Shown one piece after another: positions 33,912 to 41,929 of a stretch of 64,000 nucleotides of DNA. The DNA lies in assembly GCF_016625195.1 (NCBI RefSeq), contig NZ_JACVUP010000009.1:62001-126000 (forward strand), in the 5' to 3' direction. Within the stretch, counting starts at the first letter, position 1. The number at the start of each line of letters is the position of its first letter. The notes below the pieces were generated by a model. It worked only from the letters and a program-made list of their open reading frames with translations, searched no databases and was not told where the DNA came from. A program made the translations under genes and the position numbers. This DNA is from Erwinia sp. S63. Its GTDB lineage: Bacteria > Pseudomonadota > Gammaproteobacteria > Enterobacterales > Enterobacteriaceae.

Positions 33912-35516
33912 ATGAAAAATAATAATTCCGCTGATGTGGTTGTGATCGGCGCGGGCGTTAACGGCTCGCTGCTGGCGACCCGTCTGGCAAAAGCAGGCAA
34001 ATCAGTACTGTTACTGGAGTCCGGCCCGAAAGTAGCACGCGATCAGCTGGTTGAGCGTTTCCGTGCGTCGGCGTTCAAATCTGACTTTATGTCGCCGTAT
34101 CCGTTCTCACCCAAGGCACCGCATCCGCGCTATACGCCGGAACCGAATGAGTACCTGCATCAGGCCGGACCGCATCCGTTTGCTGCGCAGTACATTCGCA
34201 TGTTTGGTGGCACCAGCTGGCACTGGGCAGCCCAGTTATGGCGCTTTGTTCCCAACGACTTCCGTCAGCACAGCCAGTATGGCGTCGGCAAAGATTGGCC
34301 AATTGGCTATGACGACCTGGAAGAGTACTACTATCAGGCGGAAGTGATCGCGGGTGTAGGCGGATCGCCGGACAATGGTTCGCCGCGCAGCAAACCTTAT
34401 CCGATGGAGCGCGTACCGGCGTCCTGGTTGCAGCAACGCGTGACCGCACGCCTGGCACCCGACTTCACCGTGCTCGATGACAGCACGGGTCGCAACAGCC
34501 ACAGTTACGATGGCCGTCCGGCCTGCTGCGGTAATAACAACTGTATGCCGCTTTGCCCAATCGACGCCCAGTATCACGGCGGGATTGCCGCACAGCAGGC
34601 TGAAAACAGCGGCGTGAAAGTGATCACCGAAGCGGTGGTGTATCAACTCGAGCACGATGCCAAAGGCAATATCGTGGCGGCCAATTACTATGACTGGAAC
34701 AAAGTCAGCCATCGTGTCACGGCTGAAACCTTTGTACTGGCCGCCAACGCGATTGAAACCCCAAAACTGCTGCTGATGTCTGTCAGCGATAAATTCCCGA
34801 ACGGTATCGCCAACGCGCACGATAATGTGGGTCGCAACCTGTGCGATCATCCGGCGATTGGCGTGACCTTTGACGTCGATGAAGAGATTTGGCCTGGCCG
34901 GGGCCCGGTGAGTCCTTGCTCGATTGGTCAGTTCCGTGATGGAGATTTCCGCAGCGAACATTCACCGTTCCGTATCGATATCTCTAACGCCTCACAGGTT
35001 GCCTCAGTGACTAAAGAAGCGCTGGCGGAAGGGCTGTTTGGCAAGAAGTTGCAGGATGCGATTCGCTTCCGCGCCGCGCGTCGCCTCAGCATCAAAAATG
35101 CGCTGGAGCAGTTACCCGATCCTAACAACCGCGTGACCTTGAGCAGCAACAAAGATGAGCTGGGTTTACCGACGCCATCGCTGTATTGGGATGTGAACGA
35201 TTACGTCATCAAAGGCACCGAGAAAACCCGTGAATGCTATGACGCAATTGCGACCAAACTCGGCGCAACCAACATCAAGCACAGCAAGAGCGGTAAGTTT
35301 TCCAACCGCCAGCACATCACCGGCACGCTCTCAATGGGGCTTGATCCGGCGACCAGCGTCACCGATGCCTGGGGACGCGCGCACGACCATCAAAACCTGT
35401 TTATGGTCGGCACCGGTGTGATGCCAACCGTCGGCACCTGTAACGTGACGCTTACTGCCATGGCACTGGCTTTGCGCACCGCAGACAAAATCCTGCAGGA
35501 GACGCAACATGGCTAA
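33912..35516 (+). CDS. GMC-family FAD dehydrogenase large subunit with Fe-S-type cysteine motif, set 2
   Basis: This 534-residue flavoprotein is a diverged paralogue of set 1. It has VVVIGAGVNGSLLATRLAKAG, FGGTSWHWAAQLWRF, the same CC-x4-C-x3-C motif (Cys205, 206, 211, 215) and the C-terminal HITGTLSMGLD and NVTLTAMALALRTADKIL. The FAD and cluster sites are conserved, but the surrounding substrate region differs (for example LGICGPDDPALQ against IAGVGGSPDNGS), so it probably acts on a different or successive substrate, such as the next oxidation step of a ketoaldonate. The stop overlaps the cytochrome start by 8 nt. Confidence 0.87.
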   Translation: MKNNNSADVVVIGAGVNGSLLATRLAKAGKSVLLLESGPKVARDQLVERFRASAFKSDFMSPYPFSPKAPHPRYTPEPNEYLHQAGPHPFAAQYIRMFGGTSWHWAAQLWRFVPNDFRQHSQYGVGKDWPIGYDDLEEYYYQAEVIAGVGGSPDNGSPRSKPYPMERVPASWLQQRVTARLAPDFTVLDDSTGRNSHSYDGRPACCGNNNCMPLCPIDAQYHGGIAAQQAENSGVKVITEAVVYQLEHDAKGNIVAANYYDWNKVSHRVTAETFVLAANAIETPKLLLMSVSDKFPNGIANAHDNVGRNLCDHPAIGVTFDVDEEIWPGRGPVSPCSIGQFRDGDFRSEHSPFRIDISNASQVASVTKEALAEGLFGKKLQDAIRFRAARRLSIKNALEQLPDPNNRVTLSSNKDELGLPTPSLYWDVNDYVIKGTEKTRECYDAIATKLGATNIKHSKSGKFSNRQHITGTLSMGLDPATSVTDAWGRAHDHQNLFMVGTGVMPTVGTCNVTLTAMALALRTADKILQETQHG

Positions 35517-36837
35517 GCACTGGAAAGCCCTGCTTGCCGCAGGCAGTTTGGCGTTAGCGGTTTCACAGGCGCAGGCCGAGGATCAGCAGCTTATTAAACG
35601 TGGCGAGTATCTGGCGGTTGCCGGTGACTGCGGCGCGTGCCACACCGAAGCGGGCAAAGCGCCGTTCAGCGGTGGTCACGCCATTGCCAGTCCGTTAGGC
35701 ACTATCTTCAGCACCAATATCACGCCATCGAAAACTGCGGGAATCGGTAATTACACCGAACAGCAGTTTGCGGATGCGTTGCGTAAGGGCGAGCGTGGTG
35801 ATGGCAGTCAGCTCTATCCGGCAATGCCTTACACGGCTTACGCGAAGCTGACCGATGAAGATGTCGCTGCTTTGTACGCCTACTTTATGCATGGCGTGCA
35901 GCCGGTGGACGTGCAGCCAGAGAAAACTGCGCTGCCATTCCCGTTCAATCTGCGTTTCAGCATGGCGGCATGGAACCTGTTGTTCCTCGACAGCAAACCG
36001 TTCCAGCCAGATGCCAAACAGTCGGATGAGTGGAATCGCGGCGCCTATCTGGTACAGGGGTTAACCCACTGCAGCACCTGCCACACGCCGCGTAATTTCC
36101 TAATGGCGGAGCAGCAGGATAAGAACCTGCAGGGTGCTTCACTGGGTACCTGGTTTGCGCCCGATATCACGGCGGCGGCGTTGCAGGGCAAACCACACTG
36201 GACGCGTGACATGCTGACGCAGTATCTGGCGACAGGCCATGCCAGCAACGGCGCCACGGCGGGTGGACCGATGCTCGAAGCCATTGATAAAAGCTTCTCG
36301 CGCATGACGCCAGAAGATCGTCAGGCTATTGCAACGTACCTGCTGCCGCAGGATAGTGCTGCGGCTGAGCCAGCATCGTCGAATCACTGGACGCCAGTGC
36401 GGGGCGACGACACGCCACAGGCTGCGGTCAGCGAAGGTGAGCAGATCTATCGCAACAACTGCGCCTCCTGTCATAACCTGACGGGTGAAGGGCTGAACGG
36501 TCTGCCAGCGTTGCAGAATCATCCGGTGCTCAACAAGCCTAACGCCGATAACGTGGCGATGGCGGTATTGGATGGCGTATGGCCAGAACACGATCAGGGG
36601 ATGATTGGCTTTGCCGGTGAGTTGAATGACCATCAGGTGGCTGCCGTCACTAACTATGTGATGCAGGGTATCGGTCACAGCAAGGTGCAAATCACTGAGG
36701 AGCGAGTGAAATCATTGCGCGCAGGTGGTGACGCGTCACCGTTGATGCTGGTGTCGCGGATTGGCATGGTTGCTGCGGGTATCATTGTGGTGTTCGGGCT
36801 GATTTGGTTCGGTTTTAAAAGAAGGGCCAAACGCTAA
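35509..36837 (+). CDS. Membrane-anchored triheme cytochrome c subunit, set 2
   Basis: This 442-residue protein parallels the set 1 cytochrome. It has a signal peptide (ending AQAE), three heme sites CGACH, CSTCH and CASCH, and a C-terminal anchor (GMVAAGIIVVFGLIWFGF) with a basic tail. It begins inside the flavoprotein gene, indicating coupled synthesis. Electrons from the set 2 flavoprotein would enter the respiratory chain here. Confidence 0.9.
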   Translation: MAKHWKALLAAGSLALAVSQAQAEDQQLIKRGEYLAVAGDCGACHTEAGKAPFSGGHAIASPLGTIFSTNITPSKTAGIGNYTEQQFADALRKGERGDGSQLYPAMPYTAYAKLTDEDVAALYAYFMHGVQPVDVQPEKTALPFPFNLRFSMAAWNLLFLDSKPFQPDAKQSDEWNRGAYLVQGLTHCSTCHTPRNFLMAEQQDKNLQGASLGTWFAPDITAAALQGKPHWTRDMLTQYLATGHASNGATAGGPMLEAIDKSFSRMTPEDRQAIATYLLPQDSAAAEPASSNHWTPVRGDDTPQAAVSEGEQIYRNNCASCHNLTGEGLNGLPALQNHPVLNKPNADNVAMAVLDGVWPEHDQGMIGFAGELNDHQVAAVTNYVMQGIGHSKVQITEERVKSLRAGGDASPLMLVSRIGMVAAGIIVVFGLIWFGFKRRAKR

Positions 36838-36856
36838 CGGCTTTGTCCTATGACAA

Positions 36857-36910
36857 ATAGCCAGCTGTTGTTAAGATGCGTTTTTACGTTATCTAACAGG
36901 AGCTGGCTAT
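36857..36910 (+). promoter_or_regulatory. Leader hairpin covering the ribosome site and start of the DapA-like gene
   Basis: A perfect 10-bp inverted repeat (36857-36866 with 36901-36910) pairs across a 34-nt region. Further inner pairing (GTT with AAC and AGAT with ATCT) lengthens the stem. The right arm contains half of the AGGAG ribosome site and the first two bases of the ATG, so in RNA it would hide the start of translation. Confidence 0.55.
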
Positions 36911-37802
36911 GTTTACTGGTCTTAGTGCGTTCCCACTGACCCCCGTCAATGCTGCAGGCATCGACGAACAATCCTTTCTAAAGATTCTGGCGCGATTGAC
37001 TGCCGCTAAGGTCGACTCGCTGGGCGTGCTGGGTTCAACCGGCAGCTATGCCTACTTCTCCCGAGAGCAACGCAAGCGCGTGGCGACACTTGCGGTCCAG
37101 CATGCAGACGGCATTCCAGTGATGGTCAGCATTGGCGCGATCAGTACTGATGAAGTGTTGCGGCTGGCTGATGATGCGCAGCAGGCAGGCGTAAGGGCTC
37201 TGCTATTGCCGGCGGTTTCGTACCAAAAGCTCACCGAAGAAGAAGTGTTTAATTTTTTTGTTGAGGTCGATCATCACGTCTCAGTGCCCATCTGTGTGTA
37301 TGACAATCCTGGCACGACGCACACGCAGTTTTCCGATGCGCTATACGCACGGATAGCCGCGCTTTCCAACATAGCTTCGATCAAAATCCCCGGTGTTCCT
37401 GATGAAATATCGGCGGCTACGCAGCGGGTGAGTGCATTACGTGCGCAACTGCCTGAACATATTAGTATCGGCGTCAGCGGCGATGCCTCAGCGGGTAACG
37501 GTCTGATGGCAGGATGTGAGGTTTGGTATTCCGTGTGTGGTGGCTTGTTCCCCAACACGGCATTAGCGCTCACCCGAGCCGCTCAGGCAGGGGATTTCAC
37601 ATCAGTCGCCCAGCAGTCCCAACGGTTGGCCCCGCTTTGGGCGCTGTTTCGTCAACATGGTGGCAGCATCCGAGTGATGGCGGCTGCGGCGACTCAGCTG
37701 GGCCTGGCGGACGAGAATAATTTGCCACGCCCACTCCGGGCATTATCCAGCGAAGATCAGCGGGAAGTGCGACAAGTGATTGAATCTTTAAATCTGTCTT
37801 AA
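36909..37802 (+). CDS. Dihydrodipicolinate synthase/N-acetylneuraminate lyase-family aldolase
   Basis: This 297-residue protein has the DapA-like TIM barrel. The Schiff-base lysine is in IASIKIPG and the proton-relay tyrosine in ICVYDNPGTTHTQF. The GSTGSYAYF loop replaces the usual GTTGE motif, arguing against true DapA and for a keto-acid aldolase or dehydratase. It lies 71 nt after the ketoaldonate-type dehydrogenases, so cleavage of a 2-keto-3-deoxy acid is a reasonable guess, but no residue proves it. Its start codon is buried in a leader hairpin. Confidence 0.83.
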   Translation: MFTGLSAFPLTPVNAAGIDEQSFLKILARLTAAKVDSLGVLGSTGSYAYFSREQRKRVATLAVQHADGIPVMVSIGAISTDEVLRLADDAQQAGVRALLLPAVSYQKLTEEEVFNFFVEVDHHVSVPICVYDNPGTTHTQFSDALYARIAALSNIASIKIPGVPDEISAATQRVSALRAQLPEHISIGVSGDASAGNGLMAGCEVWYSVCGGLFPNTALALTRAAQAGDFTSVAQQSQRLAPLWALFRQHGGSIRVMAAAATQLGLADENNLPRPLRALSSEDQREVRQVIESLNLS

Positions 37803-37807
37803 GAGAA

Positions 37808-37848
37808 TTAACTATTAGTGCGATCATAATGATCGCACTAATAGTTAA
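37808..37848. repeat. Perfect 41-bp palindrome upstream of DUF1471 gene 1
   Basis: Two 20-bp arms are exact reverse complements around one central base. The right arm (ATGATCGCACTAATAGTTAA) recurs exactly upstream of the third DUF1471 gene and in part upstream of the second. Here it begins 6 nt after the aldolase stop. It could be a terminator-like hairpin, a dimeric operator, or both. Confidence 0.75.
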
Positions 37849-37885
37849 GATGGATATAGTTTACTTGGTTATTATCACTTCCATC

Positions 37886-37902
37886 GAAGGCACACAGCCT
37901 TC
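37886..37902 (+). promoter_or_regulatory. Conserved leader hairpin of DUF1471 gene 1
   Basis: GAAGGC-ACACA-GCCTTC forms a 6-bp stem in the 5' untranslated region, 27 nt before the start codon. The same sequence precedes all three DUF1471 genes. Confidence 0.6.
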
Positions 37903-37929
37903 TCATCAAACAAACCAAGGAATATGACC

Positions 37930-38145
37930 ATGAAAACTATCAAAGCAATGTCAATCGCCGCTGTTGCCGCTCTTTCACTGATGTCTGCTGCCAGCTTTGC
38001 TCAAACAGTATCTGCCACTTCACTGACTCTGGACGGTGCGGAAGCGAAAATCGCTGCTCAGGCACATCAGCAGAACGCACAATACAAAATCATTGAAGCC
38101 AGCGATGGCAATGTCGTGCACATGACCGCTGAGCTGTACAAATAA
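37930..38145 (+). CDS. YdgH/BhsA/McbA-family (DUF1471) small periplasmic protein, copy 1
   Basis: This protein of about 71 residues has a signal peptide (MKTIKAMSIAAVAALSLM to ASFA) and a single DUF1471 domain, ending VVHMTAELYK. Such proteins in E. coli and Salmonella (BhsA, YhcN, McbA) respond to acid, peroxide, copper or biofilm conditions. The second ATG is the better start, since AAGGA lies 9 nt upstream; an in-frame ATG two codons earlier is too close. It is about 75 percent identical to copies 2 and 3. A strong terminator follows. Confidence 0.87.
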   Translation: MKTIKAMSIAAVAALSLMSAASFAQTVSATSLTLDGAEAKIAAQAHQQNAQYKIIEASDGNVVHMTAELYK

Positions 38146-38178
38146 TTATCGGATGGTTGCACAGGGAAGTGCCGGAGC

Positions 38179-38205
38179 AGGCCGCCTTACGGGGCGGCCT
38201 TTTTC
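38179..38205 (+). terminator. Terminator of DUF1471 gene 1
   Basis: A perfect 8-bp GC stem (AGGCCGCC / GGCGGCCT) with a 6-nt loop and a run of five T. Confidence 0.88.
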
Positions 38206-38237
38206 GTTGAGAGGCGTCATGCAATGGAGACAGCATC

Positions 38238-38390
38238 ATGAAACAGAATCATGACCAGATTGATCAGCAAGCCAGTGCATTTGTTGAAGCGCTGCGCACG
38301 CAGCGTCATGCACACATGCCGGTGATGCGTTTCCATCAGTGGCCGCAGTTTATCTCGACCGTGCGCATATTGCTTGCGAACAATAATTAG
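38238..38390 (+). CDS. Possible small protein of 50 residues
   Basis: This open frame encodes about 50 residues beginning MKQNHDQIDQQASAFVEALR and ending in LLANNN. A GGAG lies about 9 nt before the ATG, and the composition (Gln, His and Arg-rich amphipathic helix) is protein-like. It sits between DUF1471 copies 1 and 2, after a terminator. I do not recognise a family, and no promoter is obvious. Confidence 0.35.
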   Translation: MKQNHDQIDQQASAFVEALRTQRHAHMPVMRFHQWPQFISTVRILLANNN

Positions 38391-38405
38391 CGCGATCATC
38401 ATTGC

Positions 38406-38420
38406 CGCACTAATAGTTAA
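38406..38420. repeat. Second copy of the CGCACTAATAGTTAA element
   Basis: The 15-bp element is identical to part of the 41-bp palindrome upstream of copy 1. The left arm is degenerate here (ATTAGCGCGATCAT). It lies 79 nt before the copy 2 start codon. Confidence 0.65.
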
Positions 38421-38456
38421 TATAGAAACGATAACTAGAGTTATCATTATTCCATC

Positions 38457-38473
38457 GAAGGCACACAGCCTTC
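38457..38473 (+). promoter_or_regulatory. Conserved leader hairpin of DUF1471 gene 2
   Basis: The same GAAGGC-ACACA-GCCTTC hairpin as in copies 1 and 3, 25 nt before the start codon. Confidence 0.6.
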
Positions 38474-38498
38474 ATCAACAACCCAAAGGAATATGACC

Positions 38499-38714
38499 AT
38501 GAAAACCATTAAAACACTGACCATCGCTGCTGCTGCCGCTCTTTCACTGATGTCTGCTGCCAGCTTTGCACAGAGCATTTCCGTAGAGTCTTCAACTCTT
38601 GACGGTGCAGAAGCAAAAGTTGCCGCAGTGGCACAAGAGCAGGGCGCACAGTACAAAATCACTGAAGCAAACACCAACAACCGTGTGCACATGACTGCAG
38701 AGCTGTATAAATAA
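38499..38714 (+). CDS. YdgH/BhsA/McbA-family (DUF1471) small periplasmic protein, copy 2
   Basis: This protein of about 71 residues has a signal peptide ending ASFA and a DUF1471 domain with SSTLDGAEAKVAAVAQ and NNRVHMTAELYK. It differs from copy 3, 3.7 kb away, by a single residue (Glu versus Gln before the QGAQYK segment), showing recent duplication or gene conversion. It has the same leader hairpin, upstream element, ribosome site and near-identical terminator. Function is unknown beyond the family's link to stress and biofilm. Confidence 0.87.
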   Translation: MKTIKTLTIAAAAALSLMSAASFAQSISVESSTLDGAEAKVAAVAQEQGAQYKITEANTNNRVHMTAELYK

Positions 38715-38739
38715 GTTCAGTTTCCGCTTCAGCGTTAAG

Positions 38740-38758
38740 GCCGCCTTCGGGCGGCTTT
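38740..38758 (+). terminator. Terminator of DUF1471 gene 2
   Basis: A 6-bp GC stem (GCCGCC / GGCGGC) with a UUCG loop and a short T run. The sequence around it is almost identical to that after copy 3. Confidence 0.75.
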
Positions 38759-38947
38759 GCTGTTTCTTAAACTCTGCAAACACTTCGAATCCTCTCTACT
38801 TCAGCGACCTACAGCCAGCCAGAATCGCCCATTTACCTTAAATTAGCATTGGTAAGATTTCCCTGACGCAGATTTGGCAATAATGACTATTTACCCTTAT
38901 TGCATACCCATATTGTATATCTCTAAACGACATCAATTGGAGGCCAA

Positions 38948-39166
38948 ATGAGAGGCAAATTCAGTATCTCTGTAGAGAAAGACAACTATAAATATTTGGT
39001 TGAATCCGGCGTTAACGTTTCTGCAGTAGCGGATGCGGCTTGCACCAAAGAAGCTAAGCGCAGTGAAGGGGAACGTTGGAAGGAAGAAAATCGTGAGGAC
39101 ATTGAAGAACTTGCCGCTTTTAAACAGAAGTTCGGCTCGTTCGCTGATGAGAGCAGGAAGTGGTAA
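38948..39166 (+). CDS. ccdA: CcdA-type antitoxin
   Basis: This 72-residue protein has the length and pattern of F-plasmid CcdA. The N-terminal ribbon-helix-helix segment (FSISVEKDNYKYLVESGVNVSAVADAA) is followed by KEAKRSEGERWKEENREDIEELAAFKQKFGSFADESRKW, the toxin-neutralising tail. A TTGGAGG ribosome site precedes it. In a normal module it represses the operon and blocks CcdB. Here the downstream toxin gene is broken, so CcdA may persist as an orphan antitoxin. Confidence 0.9.
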   Translation: MRGKFSISVEKDNYKYLVESGVNVSAVADAACTKEAKRSEGERWKEENREDIEELAAFKQKFGSFADESRKW

Positions 39167-39168
39167 CT

Positions 39169-39474
39169 CTGCAATTTGATGTTTAAGAATGAAAACGAAC
39201 CGGCCATTACCTGCTTGTTGTCGATGGGGAGAGTAACATCCTTGATACACCGGGATTTAGAATGGCCATCCCGCTTGTTGATGCCTCTTTACTCTCTGAA
39301 AAAGTGAGTAAAGAGCTCCTTCCAATTGTTCAACTCAATGGCACTGCCTATCGGCTAAAAACTGACGATGTCGTTAGCGTTTCAAAAAGTGTATTTGGCG
39401 ATAAAGTCGGAAGCCTTGCAACTTACGAAACTGAAATTAAAAACGCTATCAACATTTTGTTTTGGGGTGTGTAA
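39169..39474 (+). pseudogene. ccdB: Decayed CcdB-type gyrase toxin gene
   Basis: The frame beginning with CTG at 39169 gives LQFDV, then stop codons TAA and TGA, then TGHYLLVVDGESNILDTPGFRMAIPLVDASLLSEKV and a normal C-terminus NAINILFWGV. The 306-bp frame equals the 101-codon length of CcdB, and the C-terminal Trp-Gly needed for gyrase poisoning is kept. The start ATG appears mutated to CTG. The stops are best explained by a 2-base and a 1-base deletion about 12 bp apart, which together restore frame. An internal ATG at 39262 could give a 70-residue fragment lacking the N-terminal strands. Confidence 0.82.
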
Positions 39475-39490
39475 ACCACTCTCAAATCTA

Positions 39491-39510
39491 ACCCGCCCTG
39501 GCGGGTTTTA
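39491..39510 (+). terminator. Terminator after the ccdAB remnant
   Basis: A 7-bp stem (ACCCGCC / GGCGGGT) with a 2-nt apparent loop and a T run, 16 nt after the stop codon. Confidence 0.8.
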
Positions 39511-39515
39511 TCTTT

Positions 39516-40265
39516 TTAGCGCGCCACCAGCGTTTCAATTTCTGCTTTCGCCTGCATCAGCGCGGCCAGTAGTTGGGGAAATTGCTCATCGAAGCGCATT
39601 GCCGGCACGGCTAACGCCAATGCATAGCGTTCACCCGGCCCGGTGTGCAGTGCAACACTCACACCACAAACGCCGCGCGCATGCTCCTCACGATCAATCG
39701 CATAACCTTGCTGGCGAATTGACGCAATCGCTTTCAGCAAAGGCTGACGATCTTTCAATGTTTGCACAGTGCGCACTTCGTTCAGCTGCGGCATTAACGT
39801 CGTCAAAAGCTCTTCAGGCTGTTCAGCCAATAGGGCTTTGCCATGTGCGGCGCAGTGGGAAGGAAAGGCGGTGCTGATGGGCGAAACCACGCGCAGCTCC
39901 TGATCCGAAGCATATTGGCTGACCAGTACCGTATGGCTGCCACGCCAGACACACAAGTCCACCGTTTCGCGGGTGCGACGGCCAAGCGTCTCCATCGCCG
40001 GTTGCGCCAGCGCAATAATATCGGTGTGCGCTGAGGCGGCAAGTCTGGTTAGTGCTGGCCCCAGTTTTATTCCCGCGCTGTCCTGGATCAGCAACTGCTG
40101 CGCAATCAGAGAGGTCACCAATCGATGAACCGTGGTTCGCGGTAACGCAGTCGATTTCGCCAGTTCGGACATTGATAATCCAGCGGGGCGATTTTCCAGT
40201 GCGCGCAAAAGGGTGGCGGCACGTGCAATCACCTGTGATCCGTTAGCTTCAGTATCTGCGACCAT
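39516..40265 (-). CDS. IclR-family transcriptional regulator
   Basis: This 249-residue protein has an N-terminal winged helix (QVIARAATLLRALENRPAGLSMSELAKSTALPRTTVHRLVTSLIAQQLL). Its C-terminal effector domain is of the IclR type (ETVDLCVWRGSHTVLVSQYA, HCAAHGKALLA, QGYAIDREEHARGVCGVSVAL). It is divergent from an MFS gene 135 nt away and probably controls it. The effector is unknown. Confidence 0.9.
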   Translation of the reverse strand: MVADTEANGSQVIARAATLLRALENRPAGLSMSELAKSTALPRTTVHRLVTSLIAQQLLIQDSAGIKLGPALTRLAASAHTDIIALAQPAMETLGRRTRETVDLCVWRGSHTVLVSQYASDQELRVVSPISTAFPSHCAAHGKALLAEQPEELLTTLMPQLNEVRTVQTLKDRQPLLKAIASIRQQGYAIDREEHARGVCGVSVALHTGPGERYALALAVPAMRFDEQFPQLLAALMQAKAEIETLVAR

Positions 40266-40400
40266 TATTCATCCGTTTCATCGATTTACCCACGTGCCAC
40301 TCTACCACGTAACCCGCTAGCGATTGACATCACGCGCGATTACCCTAACACTCATGTCCGATATGTGGATAATAAACCCATTATGCGGATAGGTGTATTC

Positions 40401-41531
40401 ATGACTGTATTAAAGCCTGCAGCGGCAATGACGTTATTGGCGGTGAGTTGCCTGACCATCATGGTGGGCTGCGTTATCGTACCGGGATTGAGTGAGATTG
40501 CTGCGCAATTAGAAGTCTCACATCTGGCTAACTGGTTGGTAACGCTGCCAGCATTGGGCGTAGTACTGGCAGGGCCTTTTGCCGGCCGAGCGATAGACCG
40601 TTATGGCGCTTACCCCATGCTTCTTGTGGGTCTTTTTTGTTACGGCGGATTGGGCGTGGCGGGTGCCTGGTTACCCGGCGCACCCCTGCAGATCATTGAT
40701 CGTGTCCTGTTAGGCTGTTTTACCGCCGTAGTGATGTCGGCTGGAACCAGTTTAATTGCCAGTTTTTATCAGGCTGAAGCACGACTTAAAATGATGGCGC
40801 GTCAGGGCATGGCTATCGAACTTGGTGGAGTGGTGTTTTTATTTATTGGCGGGATTCTGGCTTCCTTGAGTTGGCGCTATCCCTATGCACTCTATCTTTT
40901 CTCCTGGTTGCTGCTCGCATTGGTGGTCATTTTGATTCCGCGTCCGCAACAGCAAATCGCCACTGAAACCAGGGATGAAGGCGCAACCAACAGCGATCGG
41001 ACACTGCGTCCGGTATTGATGGCGGCCATCTGCTCCATGATGTGTTTCTTTACCGCCATCATCATGCTGCCACAACGCTTTGCCGCGTTGGGCGTTAATG
41101 CCGCTCATATCGGGTATTTTCTGTCATTCGTTTCGCTGGTGGCCGTGCTGGCTGCAGCGTTGATGCCGCATGTGGCACTGCAATTTGGTCCTTATCCAAC
41201 GCTGATCATGGCGTTCGTTTGTTATATGTTGGCGCACCTGGAGTTTGCTGCTGCACCGGACATGCTGCTGTGCCTGCCGGGCGGCATTCTTTTAGGCATG
41301 GGATTTGGCCTGTCAGTGCCTCTGGTCAACCATATGACGGTTGAAACCAGCCAACCGCATGAGCGTGGACGTCAACTGGCGCGTTTATCGATGGCAATCT
41401 TTGCCGGGCAATTTCTCGCGGCCTTTATGGCGTATATTCCCGGCCAGGTGGCGATGACCTTTATTGCCGCAGCAATACTGGCCGTGATGAATATTGTTGC
41501 TTTGCGTAAGTTCGCCGTGGTGAGGGATTAA
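40401..41531 (+). CDS. MFS transporter (12 helices)
   Basis: This protein of about 376 residues is a major facilitator with FAGRAIDRYGAYPMLLVG as motif A and RVLLGCFTAVVMSAGTSLIASFY in helix 4. It resembles small DHA1-type exporters. I prefer the ATG at 40401 because AGGTG lies 5 nt upstream; a GTG at 40365 is open but overlaps a TGTGGATAA sequence. The divergent IclR regulator suggests export of, or response to, an aromatic or other small acid. Confidence 0.8.
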   Translation: MTVLKPAAAMTLLAVSCLTIMVGCVIVPGLSEIAAQLEVSHLANWLVTLPALGVVLAGPFAGRAIDRYGAYPMLLVGLFCYGGLGVAGAWLPGAPLQIIDRVLLGCFTAVVMSAGTSLIASFYQAEARLKMMARQGMAIELGGVVFLFIGGILASLSWRYPYALYLFSWLLLALVVILIPRPQQQIATETRDEGATNSDRTLRPVLMAAICSMMCFFTAIIMLPQRFAALGVNAAHIGYFLSFVSLVAVLAAALMPHVALQFGPYPTLIMAFVCYMLAHLEFAAAPDMLLCLPGGILLGMGFGLSVPLVNHMTVETSQPHERGRQLARLSMAIFAGQFLAAFMAYIPGQVAMTFIAAAILAVMNIVALRKFAVVRD

Positions 41532-41617
41532 TCTGTCCGAAAAGGGTCGATGCATGTCCTCATTCATCTACGGCTTACCGTTAATATAGTGCGCAATCTC
41601 AATCATTCAGGATGCGC

Positions 41618-41929
41618 ATGAAAACCATCATCAGTAAAAACTTTACTCCAGCCAAAGCCTGGGATGCCGTTGATATTGCCAATTTCGACGGTACCAGCGT
41701 CAGACTGCATTGGACTGATAAACCTTATCGCTGGCACATCAACGACGGCGAAGAGGTCTTTGTGGTGTTGGATGGTGCAGTAGAAATGCATTACCGCGAG
41801 CAGGGCGAAGTACAGAAAGTGATGTTGAATGTCGGTGATATTTTCTTTGCCAGTGTGGGAACAGAGCATGTTGCCCATCCGCAGGGTGCCGCTCGGGTGC
41901 TGGTGGTTGAGAAAGAGGATTCGGTATGA
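41618..41929 (+). CDS. Small cupin-domain protein
   Basis: This protein of about 103 residues is a single cupin. Motif 1 is WHINDGEEVFVVLDGAVEMHY and motif 2 is GDIFFASVGTEHVAHPQG; His and Glu ligands are present, so metal binding is likely. Small cupins like this act as isomerases, epimerases or sensors. The second ATG, 6 nt after CAGGA, is the likely start. It stands alone downstream of the MFS gene. Confidence 0.8.
   Translation: MKTIISKNFTPAKAWDAVDIANFDGTSVRLHWTDKPYRWHINDGEEVFVVLDGAVEMHYREQGEVQKVMLNVGDIFFASVGTEHVAHPQGAARVLVVEKEDSV

Noticed and set aside
34236-34961. Open frame of 241 codons opposite the set 2 flavoprotein gene
   Set aside because: Shadow frame; the plus strand has a clear GMC protein with conserved motifs across the same bases.
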